64,000 nucleotides of DNA. It comes from Parahoeflea alexandrii. Lineage in GTDB: Bacteria; Pseudomonadota; Alphaproteobacteria; Rhizobiales; Rhizobiaceae. A model generated the notes under the pieces. It was not told where the DNA came from and did not search any database. It was given only the letters and a program-made list of their open reading frames with translations. The translations under genes and the position numbers were made by a program. Shown here piece after piece: positions 26,282 through 35,280 of the stretch; the stretch's first letter is position 1; each line of letters starts with the position of its first letter. Where the stretch lies: positions 496,001 through 560,000 of the forward strand of contig NZ_JAAAML010000003.1 in the NCBI RefSeq assembly GCF_024105735.1, in the 5' to 3' direction.

Positions 26282-27169
26282 ATGGCGATCCAGTCGATGA
26301 CGGGATTTGCCCGTCATGAAGGCGAAGTCGATGGCTTCCGCTTCGTGTGGGAACTGCGCTCGGTCAATGGCAAGAATCTGGATGTCCGTCTGAGGTTGCC
26401 GCAGGGCTTCGAAGTGCTCGAACAACCGGTCCGCAAGGCCGTGGCGGCGGCCATGACCCGCGGCAATCTGCAGGTGTCGCTGTCCACTAGTGCTTCCGCG
26501 ACGGCCGTGGAGGCCGTTGTCAACGAAGCCGCGCTCGATGCGGTGATAGATCTCGTCAACCGCCTGGAGGACCGGATCGATGCGCGCAAGCCAGCACTTG
26601 ACGGCATTCTCAATATCAAGGGTGTTCTCGAACTTCGCGATCCCGAACTGACCGAGGAGGCCCGTCAGGCCCGCAACGAGGCGGTTCTTTCAGGCTTCAT
26701 GAAGGCGCTGGGGGATCTCAAGGCCATGCGCCTTTCCGAAGGCAAGGCCCTGACGCGGGTTCTGGGCGAACAGGTCGACCGTATCGGAGAACTGACCCGC
26801 GCGGTCGAGGCCGATCCGTCGCGGTCTGCCGAGGCCATTCGCGCCCGCCTGGCCGAGCAGGTGGCAAGCCTGATGGACACCGGCGCCGGGCTGGATCGCG
26901 ACCGGTTGCACATGGAAGCTGCTCTTCTGGCCACCAAGGCGGATCTGCGTGAGGAAATCGACCGCCTCAAGGCCCATGTCGAGGCGGCGCAGGCCTTGAT
27001 CGGTGGAGAGGCCGCCGTCGGCCGGCGGCTGGATTTCCTGGCCCAGGAGTTCAACCGGGAAACCAACACCATCTGTTCAAAATCCAATGCGGCGCCGGTC
27101 ACTGCGATCGGGCTTGATTTGAAGGTCCTGATAGACCAGTTTCGCGAACAAGTTCAAAATCTGGAGTAG
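26282..27169 (+). CDS. yicC: YicC-family endoribonuclease
   Basis: 295 residues. N-terminal YicC-like domain ([35 protein letters not shown]) and C-terminal DUF1732 domain ([36 protein letters not shown]). E. coli YicC is reported to be an RNA-degrading enzyme; the cellular role here is inferred from family. The gene lies between mltG and gmk and ends 2 bp before gmk, the usual proteobacterial pairing. Confidence 0.94.
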   Translation: MAIQSMTGFARHEGEVDGFRFVWELRSVNGKNLDVRLRLPQGFEVLEQPVRKAVAAAMTRGNLQVSLSTSASATAVEAVVNEAALDAVIDLVNRLEDRIDARKPALDGILNIKGVLELRDPELTEEARQARNEAVLSGFMKALGDLKAMRLSEGKALTRVLGEQVDRIGELTRAVEADPSRSAEAIRARLAEQVASLMDTGAGLDRDRLHMEAALLATKADLREEIDRLKAHVEAAQALIGGEAAVGRRLDFLAQEFNRETNTICSKSNAAPVTAIGLDLKVLIDQFREQVQNLE

Positions 27170-27171
27170 CG

Positions 27172-27828
27172 ATGAGCCAGCCGCCCGCCCATCTTCCCTC
27201 GGCCCGCATCAAGCGGCGCGGCCTCATGCTGGTGATTTCCTCGCCCTCCGGAGCCGGAAAATCCACCATTGCCCGCAATCTTCTTGAACATGACACCGGC
27301 CTCAGTCTGTCGGTCAGCGTGACCACGCGGCAGCGTCGCGGCAGCGAGATCGAGGGTGTGCACTACCAGTTCAAATCGCATCGTGAGTTTGAGCGGATGC
27401 GCGATTCCGAAGCGCTGCTGGAATGGGCGGAGGTACATGGCAATTACTACGGCACGCCGCGCGAGGCCGCCGAAGTGGCCATGGCCGAAGGTCGGGACAT
27501 GCTGTTCGACATTGACTGGCAGGGCGCACAGCAGCTTCAGGAAAAGATGAGCGCCGATGTGGTCTCGATCTTCATCCTGCCGCCTTCAATGGATGAACTC
27601 AGGGCCCGTCTGCACCGTCGTGCCGAAGATGCAGACGATGTGATCGAGCAACGGCTCGCCAATGCCCGTTCGGAGATCGAGCACTGGCGCGAATATGACT
27701 ACGTCGTCGTCAACGACGATCTCGACCGGGCCTATTCGGCGGTGCGCGCCATCGTCCAGGCCGAACGCCTGCGCCGCGACCGCCGTCCCGGCCTGTTCGA
27801 GTTCGTCCAGGGGCTGCTTGAAGGCTGA
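27172..27828 (+). CDS. gmk: Guanylate kinase
   Basis: Phosphorylates GMP to GDP. 218 residues. The P-loop is SPSGAGKST near residue 22. GMP-binding residues are in [18 protein letters not shown], and [13 protein letters not shown]. The late Arg in [14 protein letters not shown] and [10 protein letters not shown] are also standard. ATG 27172 is 2 bp after yicC, whose last codons contain the GGAG ribosome site. Confidence 0.97.
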   Translation: MSQPPAHLPSARIKRRGLMLVISSPSGAGKSTIARNLLEHDTGLSLSVSVTTRQRRGSEIEGVHYQFKSHREFERMRDSEALLEWAEVHGNYYGTPREAAEVAMAEGRDMLFDIDWQGAQQLQEKMSADVVSIFILPPSMDELRARLHRRAEDADDVIEQRLANARSEIEHWREYDYVVVNDDLDRAYSAVRAIVQAERLRRDRRPGLFEFVQGLLEG

Positions 27829-27853
27829 GCCTCCGGCTTTTCCCTGGGCCGTC

Positions 27854-30241
27854 TCAACTGTCGGTTCGCATCAACGGCGGCAAGGTCTGGCGTCCTTCCG
27901 ACAGGCCGATGGCGGCCTGTACGATGGCCTCAGCGTCAATCCCGAAATGCCGGTAAAGATCGCCGATCGTGCCGGTCTGGCCGAAATGCTCTACGCCCAG
28001 AGGGATGGTCTGATGGCCCTGCACCGAGCCGATCCAGCCCAACGTGGCCGGGTGGCCGTCGATGACCGTGACGATCTTGCAGTGCCGGGGCAGGGCGGCG
28101 GTCAGCGTCTCGATGTGGCTTCGGGCTTTGGAATTGCCACGTGACCGCGCCCGTTGCGCCGCCGTCCAGCCGGCGTTGAGCCGGTCGGACGAGGTGACAG
28201 CAAGCACCCCGACATCGCGCCTTGTCTCGGCAATGCGGCCCGCCGCCCGGATCGCTTCCGGCGCCACGGCGCCCTGGTAGGCGATCACCACCTCGCAGTT
28301 TGGCCCAGGCTTGCGCAGCCAGTAGGCCCCGTCGATGGCTCCCTGGCGAAAATCCTCGTCGGCACGGGTGCCCGGCTGTTCGATCGGGTTGGTGGTGAGT
28401 CTCAGATAGACCGAGCCCCCGGTCTCATCGCGCAACCAGGTGCGTTCGTCCGGATCGCCCTCGCCATCTTTCTGCATGTAGTCAAACGCCCATTTCATGA
28501 TCACCGCCAGTTCGTCGGCAAAGGCCGGCTCGAACGCCGCCAGCCCGTCCTGGCTCAAGCCGATCAGCGGCGAGCCGATCGACTGGTGAGCGCCGCCCTC
28601 GGGCGCCAGCGTGACGCCCGAGGGCGTGCCGACGATCATGAAGCGCGCATCCTGGTAGCAGGCATAGTTGAGCGCATCCAATCCGCGGGCGACAAAGGGA
28701 TCGTAAACCGTGCCGATCGGGATCAGCCTTTTGCCGAATAGCGAATGCGACAGGCCGGCGGCACCCAAGAGCAGGAACAGGTTCATCTCGGCAATGCCGA
28801 GCTCGATATGCTGGCCGTCGGGCGTGAACTCCCATTTGGCGGTCGAGGGGATGTTGTGGGTCTTGAAGGTGTCGGCGCGCGCTCCCCGGGCAAACAGCTT
28901 GCGCCGGTTGACCCAGGGGCCGAGATTGGTGGTTCCGGTCACGTCCGGCGACGTGGTCACGATCCGGGCCGCCAGCTCGCTGTCCGTCTTCGACAGCTCA
29001 TCAAGGATCTTGCCGAATGCCATCTGGGTCGAGATCTCGCGTTCGGACGCGAGCTCGATCTGAGGCGTGGCGATGACATGGTCGGAAAAGCGCCGCCGGC
29101 CCTTGGCAAAGAACGGCGTCCGCTCGAGGAACGCCTGGAGTGTGTCGGGATCCTTCACGGTTGCGAATTTCTCCCACTCTTCTCCCTCGGGAACGCCCAT
29201 GTGGCGCTGCCACTCGGCCATCTGGGCCTTGTTCATCAACCCGCCATGATTGTCCTTGTGGCCTGCAATCGGCGTGCCCCAGCCCTTGATCGTGTAGGCC
29301 AGGAAACACACCGGCCGGTCATGGTCGATCGAGGCGAAGGCATCGGCCATGGTCGAGACACAGTTGCCGCCGAGGTTTTCCATCAGTACGGCCAGTTCAG
29401 CGTCGGAACGCCCCTCGATCAGCGCGGTCACGTCACCCTGGTCGCCAAGGTCGTCCATCAGGTGCTTGCGCCACACGGCACCTCCCATGAAGGTGAGCGC
29501 GGCATAGAGCTGGTTGGGGCAATTGTCGATCCAGCCCTTGAGCTTGTCTCCGCCCTTTTCGGAGAACGCCGCGCGCTGCAGGTGGCCGTACTTGACCCGC
29601 ACCACGTCCCAGCCGAAGGCCTCAAAGATCTTCTCGACCCGCCGGAACAGGCCCTCATGGACGATGCCGTCGAGCGACTGGCGATTGTAGTCGATGATCC
29701 ACCATGTGTTGCGCAGGTCGTTCTTCCAGCCCTCCTGCAGCGTCTCGTAGATGTTGCCCTCGTCAAGCTCTGCGTCGCCGACCAGAGCCACCATGCGCCC
29801 GAGCGGCAGATCCTGGCCCCACTCCTTGGCGGCAATGTAATCCTGCACGATTGAGGCGAACGAGGTGATCGCCACCCCGAGGCCCACCGAGCCCGTGGAG
29901 AAATCGACGTCGTCGATATCCTTGGTCCGCGAAGGGTAGGACTGCACCCCGCCGAACCCACGGAAATTCTCCATCTTCTCGCGGGTCTGGTTGCCCACCA
30001 GATACTGGATCGCGTGGAAAATCGGCGAGGCGTGCGGCTTGACCGCCACCCGGTCCTCGGGTCTGAGCGCGGAGAAATACAGCGCCGTCATGATCGACAC
30101 CATCGAGGCCGATGACGCCTGGTGCCCGCCGACCTTGATCCCGTCCGCCTTGGGGCGGATATGGTTGGCATTGTGGATCATCCAGTGCGACAGCCACAGC
30201 AGCCGCTGTTCGATTGTCTTGAGATGGTCGGTACGGCTCAT
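27854..30241 (-). CDS. mdeB: AceE-like 2-oxo-acid dehydrogenase E1, probably 2-oxobutyrate-specific (MdeB-like)
   Basis: Thiamine-diphosphate enzyme of 795 residues, in the homodimeric pyruvate dehydrogenase E1 family. N-terminal motifs (NHIRPKADGIKVGGHQASSA, SPIFHAIQYLVG) follow AceE, and the cofactor site is GDAELDEGN followed by IIDYNRQSLDG. The automatic name transketolase would be misleading. Neighbouring mdeA and Lrp-type regulators recall Pseudomonas putida, where mdeB, an E1 homologue, sits with mdeA and mdeR and handles the 2-oxobutyrate released from methionine. No E2 or E3 gene is nearby, so it must borrow them or work otherwise. It overlaps the racemase gene by 4 nt (ATGA), indicating translational coupling. 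Confidence 0.83.
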   Translation of the reverse strand: MSRTDHLKTIEQRLLWLSHWMIHNANHIRPKADGIKVGGHQASSASMVSIMTALYFSALRPEDRVAVKPHASPIFHAIQYLVGNQTREKMENFRGFGGVQSYPSRTKDIDDVDFSTGSVGLGVAITSFASIVQDYIAAKEWGQDLPLGRMVALVGDAELDEGNIYETLQEGWKNDLRNTWWIIDYNRQSLDGIVHEGLFRRVEKIFEAFGWDVVRVKYGHLQRAAFSEKGGDKLKGWIDNCPNQLYAALTFMGGAVWRKHLMDDLGDQGDVTALIEGRSDAELAVLMENLGGNCVSTMADAFASIDHDRPVCFLAYTIKGWGTPIAGHKDNHGGLMNKAQMAEWQRHMGVPEGEEWEKFATVKDPDTLQAFLERTPFFAKGRRRFSDHVIATPQIELASEREISTQMAFGKILDELSKTDSELAARIVTTSPDVTGTTNLGPWVNRRKLFARGARADTFKTHNIPSTAKWEFTPDGQHIELGIAEMNLFLLLGAAGLSHSLFGKRLIPIGTVYDPFVARGLDALNYACYQDARFMIVGTPSGVTLAPEGGAHQSIGSPLIGLSQDGLAAFEPAFADELAVIMKWAFDYMQKDGEGDPDERTWLRDETGGSVYLRLTTNPIEQPGTRADEDFRQGAIDGAYWLRKPGPNCEVVIAYQGAVAPEAIRAAGRIAETRRDVGVLAVTSSDRLNAGWTAAQRARSRGNSKARSHIETLTAALPRHCKIVTVIDGHPATLGWIGSVQGHQTIPLGVEHFGQTGTIGDLYRHFGIDAEAIVQAAIGLSEGRQTLPPLMRTDS

Positions 30242-30945
30242 CGTGCAGTGTCCCCTGAAAGTGCGAAATCAACCGCAGCCTGTGCGTGAAGCTGGGTGGT
30301 GTTGAAGGCGGGAATGTCGAAATCATCCTGCGAGATCAGCAGCCCGACCTCGGTGCATCCGAAGATGATCCCGTCGGCTCCACGCGCCCGGGCAGTTTCG
30401 ATGATTCTCAGGTAACGGTTCTTCGAGACTGGGCTGATCACACCCTGGCAAAGCTCTTCGTAAATGATGCGGTGCACGTCGTCGCGCTCCTGCTGTTCGG
30501 GTACGCAGACTTCGATCCCGTGCCGCTCCCTGAGCCTCGCCTTGTAGAAGTCCTGTTCCATGGTGAAACGGGTGGCAAGCAGCAGCGGCTTGCGGCAGCC
30601 GCTGGCCTTGATCGCTTCGGCAGTCACGTCAGCGATGTGAAACAACGGGATGGAAAGCGCCGCCTGAACTTCGTCGGCACAGATGTGCATCGTGTTTGTG
30701 CCGATCAGCAGGCAGTCGGCTCCTGCCGCCTCCAGCCGGATCGCCGCTTTGACCAGCAATTTCGCCGCTTCGCTCCATCTGGCCTCGGCCTGCAGCTCCG
30801 CGATCGGCGCGAAATCGAACGAGCGCATCAGGATTTCGGCGGAGTGCAGACCACCCAGCCGTTCCCGCACCATCCCGTTGAGCAACTGGTAATAAGTGAC
30901 GGTGCTTTCCCAGCTCATCCCGCCCAGCAGACCGATCGTCTTCAT
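30238..30945 (-). CDS. Aspartate/glutamate-type amino acid racemase (YgeA-like)
   Basis: Cofactor-independent racemase of 235 residues. The start MKTIGLLGGMSWEST is typical. The active site reads GTNTMH with Thr83, and FGCTEVGLL with Cys197. The same numbers, Thr83 and Cys197, are known for the E. coli YgeA enzyme, in which Thr replaces one of the two cysteines and conversion is biased from L to D. The E. coli protein is also reported to accept homoserine. ATG 30945 has GAGAGGA upstream; a longer frame to 31116 overlaps the divergent regulator and is rejected. It is first in an operon with mdeB. Confidence 0.9.
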   Translation of the reverse strand: MKTIGLLGGMSWESTVTYYQLLNGMVRERLGGLHSAEILMRSFDFAPIAELQAEARWSEAAKLLVKAAIRLEAAGADCLLIGTNTMHICADEVQAALSIPLFHIADVTAEAIKASGCRKPLLLATRFTMEQDFYKARLRERHGIEVCVPEQQERDDVHRIIYEELCQGVISPVSKNRYLRIIETARARGADGIIFGCTEVGLLISQDDFDIPAFNTTQLHAQAAVDFALSGDTAR

Positions 30946-30991
30946 GTATCCTCTCCCGTGTCCCTTCACAGTAACATCCTGCTTGAGCAAA

Positions 30992-31011
30992 TTGATGCCA
31001 TTTTCTGCTTC
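30992..31011. promoter_or_regulatory. Element shared by both Lrp-type divergent promoters, copy 1
   Basis: TTGAT-N9-TGCTTC, matched by an identical-length element at 32830-32849 in the same orientation relative to its Lrp gene. It lies 46 nt before the first Lrp gene and 47 nt before the racemase start. The 9-nt middle is partly similar (GC followed by an A/T run). Confidence 0.5.
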
Positions 31012-31056
31012 CTGTGCCGCATTTATTGGTGATATATCGCGTATATTGAGGCGATA

Positions 31057-31524
31057 ATGGGGGTAATCCGCGTGGATGATATCGATATGGCGATTGTCCG
31101 TCGCTTGGCGGTCCATGGCCGTATTTCACTCAATGAGCTCAGCGAGGAGGTCGGGTTGAGCCCGACCCCTGTCTCGCGACGCATCCGGCAACTCGAAGCC
31201 GAAGGTATCATTACCGGCTATCACGCCAAGCTCGAAGAGACCGCGCTGGGCTTTCCGGTTTCCGTTTTCGTGTCCGTGCGCCTCGACAAGCAGGTGGACG
31301 AGGCGCTGGCGGTTTTCGAGGCCGCGATCAACCGTTTTCCGGAAGTCGTTGACTGCTGGTTGATGACCGGAAATCGCGACTACCTGATGCGCGTCGCCAC
31401 CCGGGATCTGGCGGATTTCGAGCGTTTCCTGACCCAGCAGCTGACGCGGGTGAAAGGCGTGGCGGCGATCGAATCCTCCATCCCCCTGCGCCGGGTCAAG
31501 GCTATGCCGGCAAGAACCCCGTGA
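31057..31524 (+). CDS. Lrp/AsnC-family regulator, first copy
   Basis: 155 residues. N-terminal winged helix (IDMAIVRRLAVHGRISLNEL, VGLSPTPVSRRIRQLEAEG) and C-terminal RAM ligand-binding domain (VSVRLDKQVDEALAVFE, VVDCWLMTGNRDYLMRV). Such regulators usually sense an amino acid. It is divergent from the racemase-mdeB operon across 111 bp, so that operon is its likely target. ATG 31057 has GAGG 5 nt upstream; GTG 31072 is an alternative start. Confidence 0.9.
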   Translation: MGVIRVDDIDMAIVRRLAVHGRISLNELSEEVGLSPTPVSRRIRQLEAEGIITGYHAKLEETALGFPVSVFVSVRLDKQVDEALAVFEAAINRFPEVVDCWLMTGNRDYLMRVATRDLADFERFLTQQLTRVKGVAAIESSIPLRRVKAMPARTP

Positions 31525-31572
31525 CCCCGCAAGCCTGACCGTCCTTGTCCCGCGCATTCGAGTCGTGCATCC

Positions 31573-32778
31573 TCACGCCGCTGCGCGGACTGCATCATCG
31601 CTCAGCGCCTGGGCCAGATCGCCGATGATGTCGTCGACATCTTCAAGTCCGACGGACAGACGGATCAGCCCGTCGGAAATGCCGTGCTCGGCCCGCTCTT
31701 CGGCGGTGTAGGTCGAGTGTGTCATGCTCGCCGGGTGCTGGATCAGCGATTCCGCGTCGCCCAGCGAGACCGCACGCCCGATCATGGTAAGCCGGTTCAT
31801 CAGCCGCCGTCCGGCCTCGATGCCGCCGTCGAGTTCGAAAGCGATCATCGCGCCGAAGCCGGGCATCTGCCTCAGCGCAAGCTCGTGCTGCTCGAAGCTT
31901 GCAAGACCCGGGTAATGGACCTTCGCCACGCCTTCGCTCGCCTCCAACATGGCGGCGACCTTCTGCGCATTTTCGCAATGCCGCTCCATTCTGAGCGCGA
32001 GCGTCTTCAGCCCGCGCAGGATCAGCATGGCGTTGAACGGGGCCATCACCGCGCCGGTCATGTCCTTCATGCCGAACATCCTGATTTCGGAAACCTGTTC
32101 CGCGCTGCCGACAAGCAGACCGGCGACGACATCGCCGTGGCCGCCGAGATATTTGGTCGCCGAATGCACGACGATGTCGGCGCCGAGCTCGATCGGACGG
32201 GTGAGGTAGGGGGTGGCGTAGGTGTTGTCGACAACCACCGTCGCACCGCTCGCATGGGAGATCTTCGAGATGGCCTCGATATCGACGAGCCGCATGTTCG
32301 GATTGGCCGGTGTCTCGAAATAGACGACGCGTGTCTTCTCGGAGATCACCGGTGTCAGGTTGGCCGGATCGGTCATGTCGACATGGGTGATGGTGATGCC
32401 GAACTTGGATAGCCCGTGGCGCATGAAGGCGAAGGTGCAGCCATAGAGCGTCTTGTCGACGATGACTTCGTCACCCGGGGACAAGAGCGTCCACAGGGCC
32501 GCGGTGATGGCGCCCATGCCGGATGCCAGAGCCAGCCCGGCCTCTGCACCTTCAAGCACCGCGATGCGCTGCTCCAGCAGGTCGAGCGTCGGGTTCGAAA
32601 TGCGCGAATAGATGTAGCCCGGTCGCTCGCCCGCAAACATCTCGCCGCCGGCTTCGGCGCTGTCAAAGGCAAAGGTCGACGTCAGATGCAGCGGCGGCGT
32701 CAGCGCCCCCTGATGATCCATCGGATAGTAGCCGTGGTGGATGGCGCGGGTGGAGAAGTTCTTGCTGCTGGTTTTCAT
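31573..32778 (-). CDS. mdeA: Methionine gamma-lyase
   Basis: PLP enzyme that splits L-methionine into methanethiol, ammonia and 2-oxobutyrate. 401 residues. Compared with P. putida MdeA (Tyr59, Arg61, Tyr114, Cys116, Lys211), the matching residues here are Tyr57, Arg59, Tyr112, Cys114 and Lys209, all shifted by two. Cys114 in DKTLYGCTFAF is the mark that separates gamma-lyases from cystathionine enzymes of the same family. ATG 32778 has GGAAAGGA upstream. It is divergent from an Lrp-type gene across 113 bp containing palindromes. Confidence 0.92.
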   Translation of the reverse strand: MKTSSKNFSTRAIHHGYYPMDHQGALTPPLHLTSTFAFDSAEAGGEMFAGERPGYIYSRISNPTLDLLEQRIAVLEGAEAGLALASGMGAITAALWTLLSPGDEVIVDKTLYGCTFAFMRHGLSKFGITITHVDMTDPANLTPVISEKTRVVYFETPANPNMRLVDIEAISKISHASGATVVVDNTYATPYLTRPIELGADIVVHSATKYLGGHGDVVAGLLVGSAEQVSEIRMFGMKDMTGAVMAPFNAMLILRGLKTLALRMERHCENAQKVAAMLEASEGVAKVHYPGLASFEQHELALRQMPGFGAMIAFELDGGIEAGRRLMNRLTMIGRAVSLGDAESLIQHPASMTHSTYTAEERAEHGISDGLIRLSVGLEDVDDIIGDLAQALSDDAVRAAA

Positions 32779-32803
32779 GACGGGATCCTTTCCGGTGGTG
32801 CAG

Positions 32804-32828
32804 CAAGATTGCCCTATCTTGAAGGGCA
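32804..32828. promoter_or_regulatory. Interlocked palindromes in the mdeA/Lrp intergenic region
   Basis: CAAGAT-N6-ATCTTG (32804-32821) and TGCCCT-N7-AGGGCA (32810-32828) overlap so that each uses the spacer of the other. It lies 26 nt from the mdeA start, where a bound Lrp-type protein could control it. Confidence 0.55.
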
Positions 32829-32829
32829 T

Positions 32830-32849
32830 TTGATTGCTATTTGTGCTTC
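32830..32849. promoter_or_regulatory. Element shared by both Lrp-type divergent promoters, copy 2
   Basis: TTGAT-N9-TGCTTC, as at 30992-31011. It lies 43 nt before the second Lrp gene and 52 nt before mdeA, and directly abuts the interlocked palindromes. Confidence 0.5.
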
Positions 32850-32891
32850 AACAGACATCAGTTTTGGCATTATCTGCCAGGGAGCGGGAAG

Positions 32892-33353
32892 ATGGACAGC
32901 AAGGATCGCCAGATCATCCGGGCGCTGCAGGCCAATGCCCGCATGACCAACCAGGATCTCGCTGCAGCGGTGAACCTGTCACCCTCGCCATGCCTGCGCC
33001 GGCTTCGCAACCTCGAGGACAGCGGCGTGATCCGCGGCTACAGCGTCGATGTCGACGCCAGGGCCTACGGACTGCCGATGACGGTCTTCATCCGCATCCG
33101 GCTCGAGCGGCACACGGGCAGCCATATCCAGGAGTTCGAGGCCCGCATCAGGGCGATCGATGAAGTGCTCGAATGCCATCTGATGACCGGACCGGCGGAT
33201 TATCTGCTGAGAGTCGTGGTCGCCGGTCTTGACCATTACGAGGACTTTATCCGCAACCGCATCCACGCCATCGGCGGCATTGCGTCGATCGACACGAGCA
33301 TCGTCTACGGAACCGTCAAGAAAACCGGCGTGTTTCCGGCGCTGCCGTCATAG
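32892..33353 (+). CDS. mdeR: Lrp/AsnC-family regulator, MdeR-like
   Basis: 153 residues. DNA-binding helix-turn-helix (MDSKDRQIIRALQANARMTN, VNLSPSPCLRRLRNLEDSG) and RAM domain (VLECHLMTGPADYLLRVVV). In P. putida the Lrp-like MdeR is divergent from mdeA and activates it with methionine; the same arrangement here supports the name. ATG 32892 has GGGAG and GGGAAG upstream. It shares the family but not close sequence with the first Lrp gene 1.4 kb away. Confidence 0.87.
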   Translation: MDSKDRQIIRALQANARMTNQDLAAAVNLSPSPCLRRLRNLEDSGVIRGYSVDVDARAYGLPMTVFIRIRLERHTGSHIQEFEARIRAIDEVLECHLMTGPADYLLRVVVAGLDHYEDFIRNRIHAIGGIASIDTSIVYGTVKKTGVFPALPS

Positions 33354-33391
33354 GCAATGAAGGCAGCCGGGATTGAGGGTTTGTCGCCAGT

Positions 33392-34222
33392 CTACAGAGC
33401 CTGAGCCAGCGCGCAGAATTCGGCGACACTCAGCGTCTCGGCGCGGCGCGTGGGCTCGATCCCGAGCCGTTCCAGCAAGGCTTCTCCGCCCAAGGGTTTC
33501 AGGCTCTGCCTCAGCATCTTGCGGCGCTGGCCGAAGGCGGCGTGGGTGACGCGTTCGAGCCGTGCGAGGTCGCAGGGCAGGCGGTCGGCCAGCGGTTCGA
33601 GCTGCACCACGCTCGACGTGACCTTCGGCGGCGGCGTGAAGGCCTGTGGCGGCACGTCGAAAAGGATCTCGCTGCGCGCGATCCATCCTGCCAGCACGCC
33701 CAGGCGGCCGTAGTGGTTCGATCCCGGCACGGCCACGATCCGCTGGCCGACCTCCTTCTGGAACATCAGCGTCATTGACGTCCAGAACGGATGGTCGACA
33801 TCGGCAGTGAGCCAGTTGATCAGCAATTGCGTGCCGACATTGTAGGGCAGGTTGGCGACGATCTTGGCCGGAGCGCCATTGGCCAGGGCCGCAAGGTCGG
33901 TCTCGAGCGCATCTCCCTCCACCACCTCGAGCCGACCGGGATAATGTGCAGCGATCTCGGCCAGGATCGGCAGGCAGCGCGGGTCGCGCTCGACCGCGAC
34001 GACGCGGGAAGCGCCCTGGGCCAGCAGCGCCCGGGTGAGCCCACCCGGGCCGGGGCCGATTTCGAACACGGTGAAGCCCTCGAGAGGGCCGGCCGACCGG
34101 GCGATCTTGGCAGTCAGGTTCAGGTCGAACAGGAAATTCTGCCCAAGCGCTTTTTTCGGCGCCAGCCCGTGCGTGGCAACGACATCGCGCAGCGGTGGAA
34201 GGCCGTCGGGGGTGGTGGCCAT
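33392..34222 (-). CDS. rsmA: 16S rRNA dimethyladenosine transferase
   Basis: Dimethylates two adjacent adenosines near the 3' end of 16S rRNA during 30S assembly. 276 residues. [14 protein letters not shown]-binding [13 protein letters not shown], and the catalytic [10 protein letters not shown] are present, as is the C-terminal helical domain. Its ATG shares one base with the pdxA stop (TGATG), so translation is coupled. It is the last gene of the lptF-lptG-lptD-surA-pdxA-rsmA unit. Confidence 0.97.
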   Translation of the reverse strand: MATTPDGLPPLRDVVATHGLAPKKALGQNFLFDLNLTAKIARSAGPLEGFTVFEIGPGPGGLTRALLAQGASRVVAVERDPRCLPILAEIAAHYPGRLEVVEGDALETDLAALANGAPAKIVANLPYNVGTQLLINWLTADVDHPFWTSMTLMFQKEVGQRIVAVPGSNHYGRLGVLAGWIARSEILFDVPPQAFTPPPKVTSSVVQLEPLADRLPCDLARLERVTHAAFGQRRKMLRQSLKPLGGEALLERLGIEPTRRAETLSVAEFCALAQAL

Positions 34223-35268
34223 CAGACCCTGCTCAATGCTTGAAGGGTTGCGGTTTCAATCTCGGTATTGGCCATCCTGGCGGCAAGCTTCAGTGCCGCC
34301 ACAAGGCTGTCGGCGCGGGCCTCGCCCTTGCCGGCCAGCGAGAAGGCGGTGCCGTGATCGGGCGATGTGCGGATGAAGGGAAGGCCGAGCGTCACATTGA
34401 CCGAATCGTGAAAGCCCAGCGTCTTCGCCGGGATCAGCGCCTGATCGTGATACATGCAGATCGCCGCGTCATACCCCGCCCTGGCCTCCGCATGAAACAT
34501 CGTGTCAGCCGGCAGCGGACCTGTGACATCAAGCCCCTCGGCCTTCAACAGGGCAATCGCGGGCAGGATGACCTCGCCGTCCTCGCGTCCCAGAGCGCCA
34601 TCCTCGCCGGCGTGCGGATTGAGGCCCGAAACCGCGATGCGCGGCCGTGTCAGGCCGAAACGGCGGCCGAGATCATGAGCCACAATGCGTGTGGTCTCCA
34701 CGATCGCGCCGGTCGTCAGCGCATCGGGAACCTGCCTGAGCGGGATGTGGATGGTGACCGGAGCAACGCGCAGGGAAGGGCCTGAAAGCAGCATTACCGG
34801 AGTGACGGCATGGCCGGTGTTCTCGCTCGCCAGATGGGCAAGATACTCGGTGTGGCCGGGAAAGCCGAAACCGGATGCATAGAGCACCGATTTTGCGATT
34901 GGATTGGTCACAACCGCCCGGGTTCTGGCAGCCGTGGTCAGTTCCACCGCGACACGGATGGCCTCGATGATCGCCTCCGCATTGCCCGAATCCGGATGGC
35001 GCGGCACGGCGGGCCTGGCGAGTTCGACCGGCAGCACGGGCAGAGCGCTGTCGAACTTCGCCACGGCACTTTCCGCGGTGGCCTCCACCAGCGGAACATC
35101 CAGGCCGAGCAGCTGCGCCCGCTCGGCGAGCATCGCCGGATCGGCAATCATCAGGAAGGCCGGCAGCTCAAGCTGCCCACGATGTGTCCAGGCTGCAAGC
35201 GCCAGATCCGGGCCAATTCCGGCCGGGTCGCCCATGGTCAAGGCCAGCGCGCGGCGGTGCCCGTTCAT
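34222..35268 (-). CDS. pdxA: 4-hydroxythreonine-4-phosphate dehydrogenase
   Basis: NAD-dependent enzyme of pyridoxal 5'-phosphate biosynthesis. 348 residues. [16 protein letters not shown] at the start, GHTEYLAHL mid-protein, and the metal-site signature [15 protein letters not shown] plus [14 protein letters not shown] are characteristic. It lies 12 bp after the SurA-like gene and overlaps rsmA by one base, the usual order in alphaproteobacteria. Confidence 0.96.
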   Translation of the reverse strand: MNGHRRALALTMGDPAGIGPDLALAAWTHRGQLELPAFLMIADPAMLAERAQLLGLDVPLVEATAESAVAKFDSALPVLPVELARPAVPRHPDSGNAEAIIEAIRVAVELTTAARTRAVVTNPIAKSVLYASGFGFPGHTEYLAHLASENTGHAVTPVMLLSGPSLRVAPVTIHIPLRQVPDALTTGAIVETTRIVAHDLGRRFGLTRPRIAVSGLNPHAGEDGALGREDGEVILPAIALLKAEGLDVTGPLPADTMFHAEARAGYDAAICMYHDQALIPAKTLGFHDSVNVTLGLPFIRTSPDHGTAFSLAGKGEARADSLVAALKLAARMANTEIETATLQALSRV

Positions 35269-35280
35269 GTGGGGGAATTC

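Noticed and set aside
27854-30241. Naming this gene transketolase
   Set aside because: Length and N-terminal motifs follow AceE-type E1 proteins, and the GDAELDEGN cofactor loop and neighbours support an mdeB-like role.
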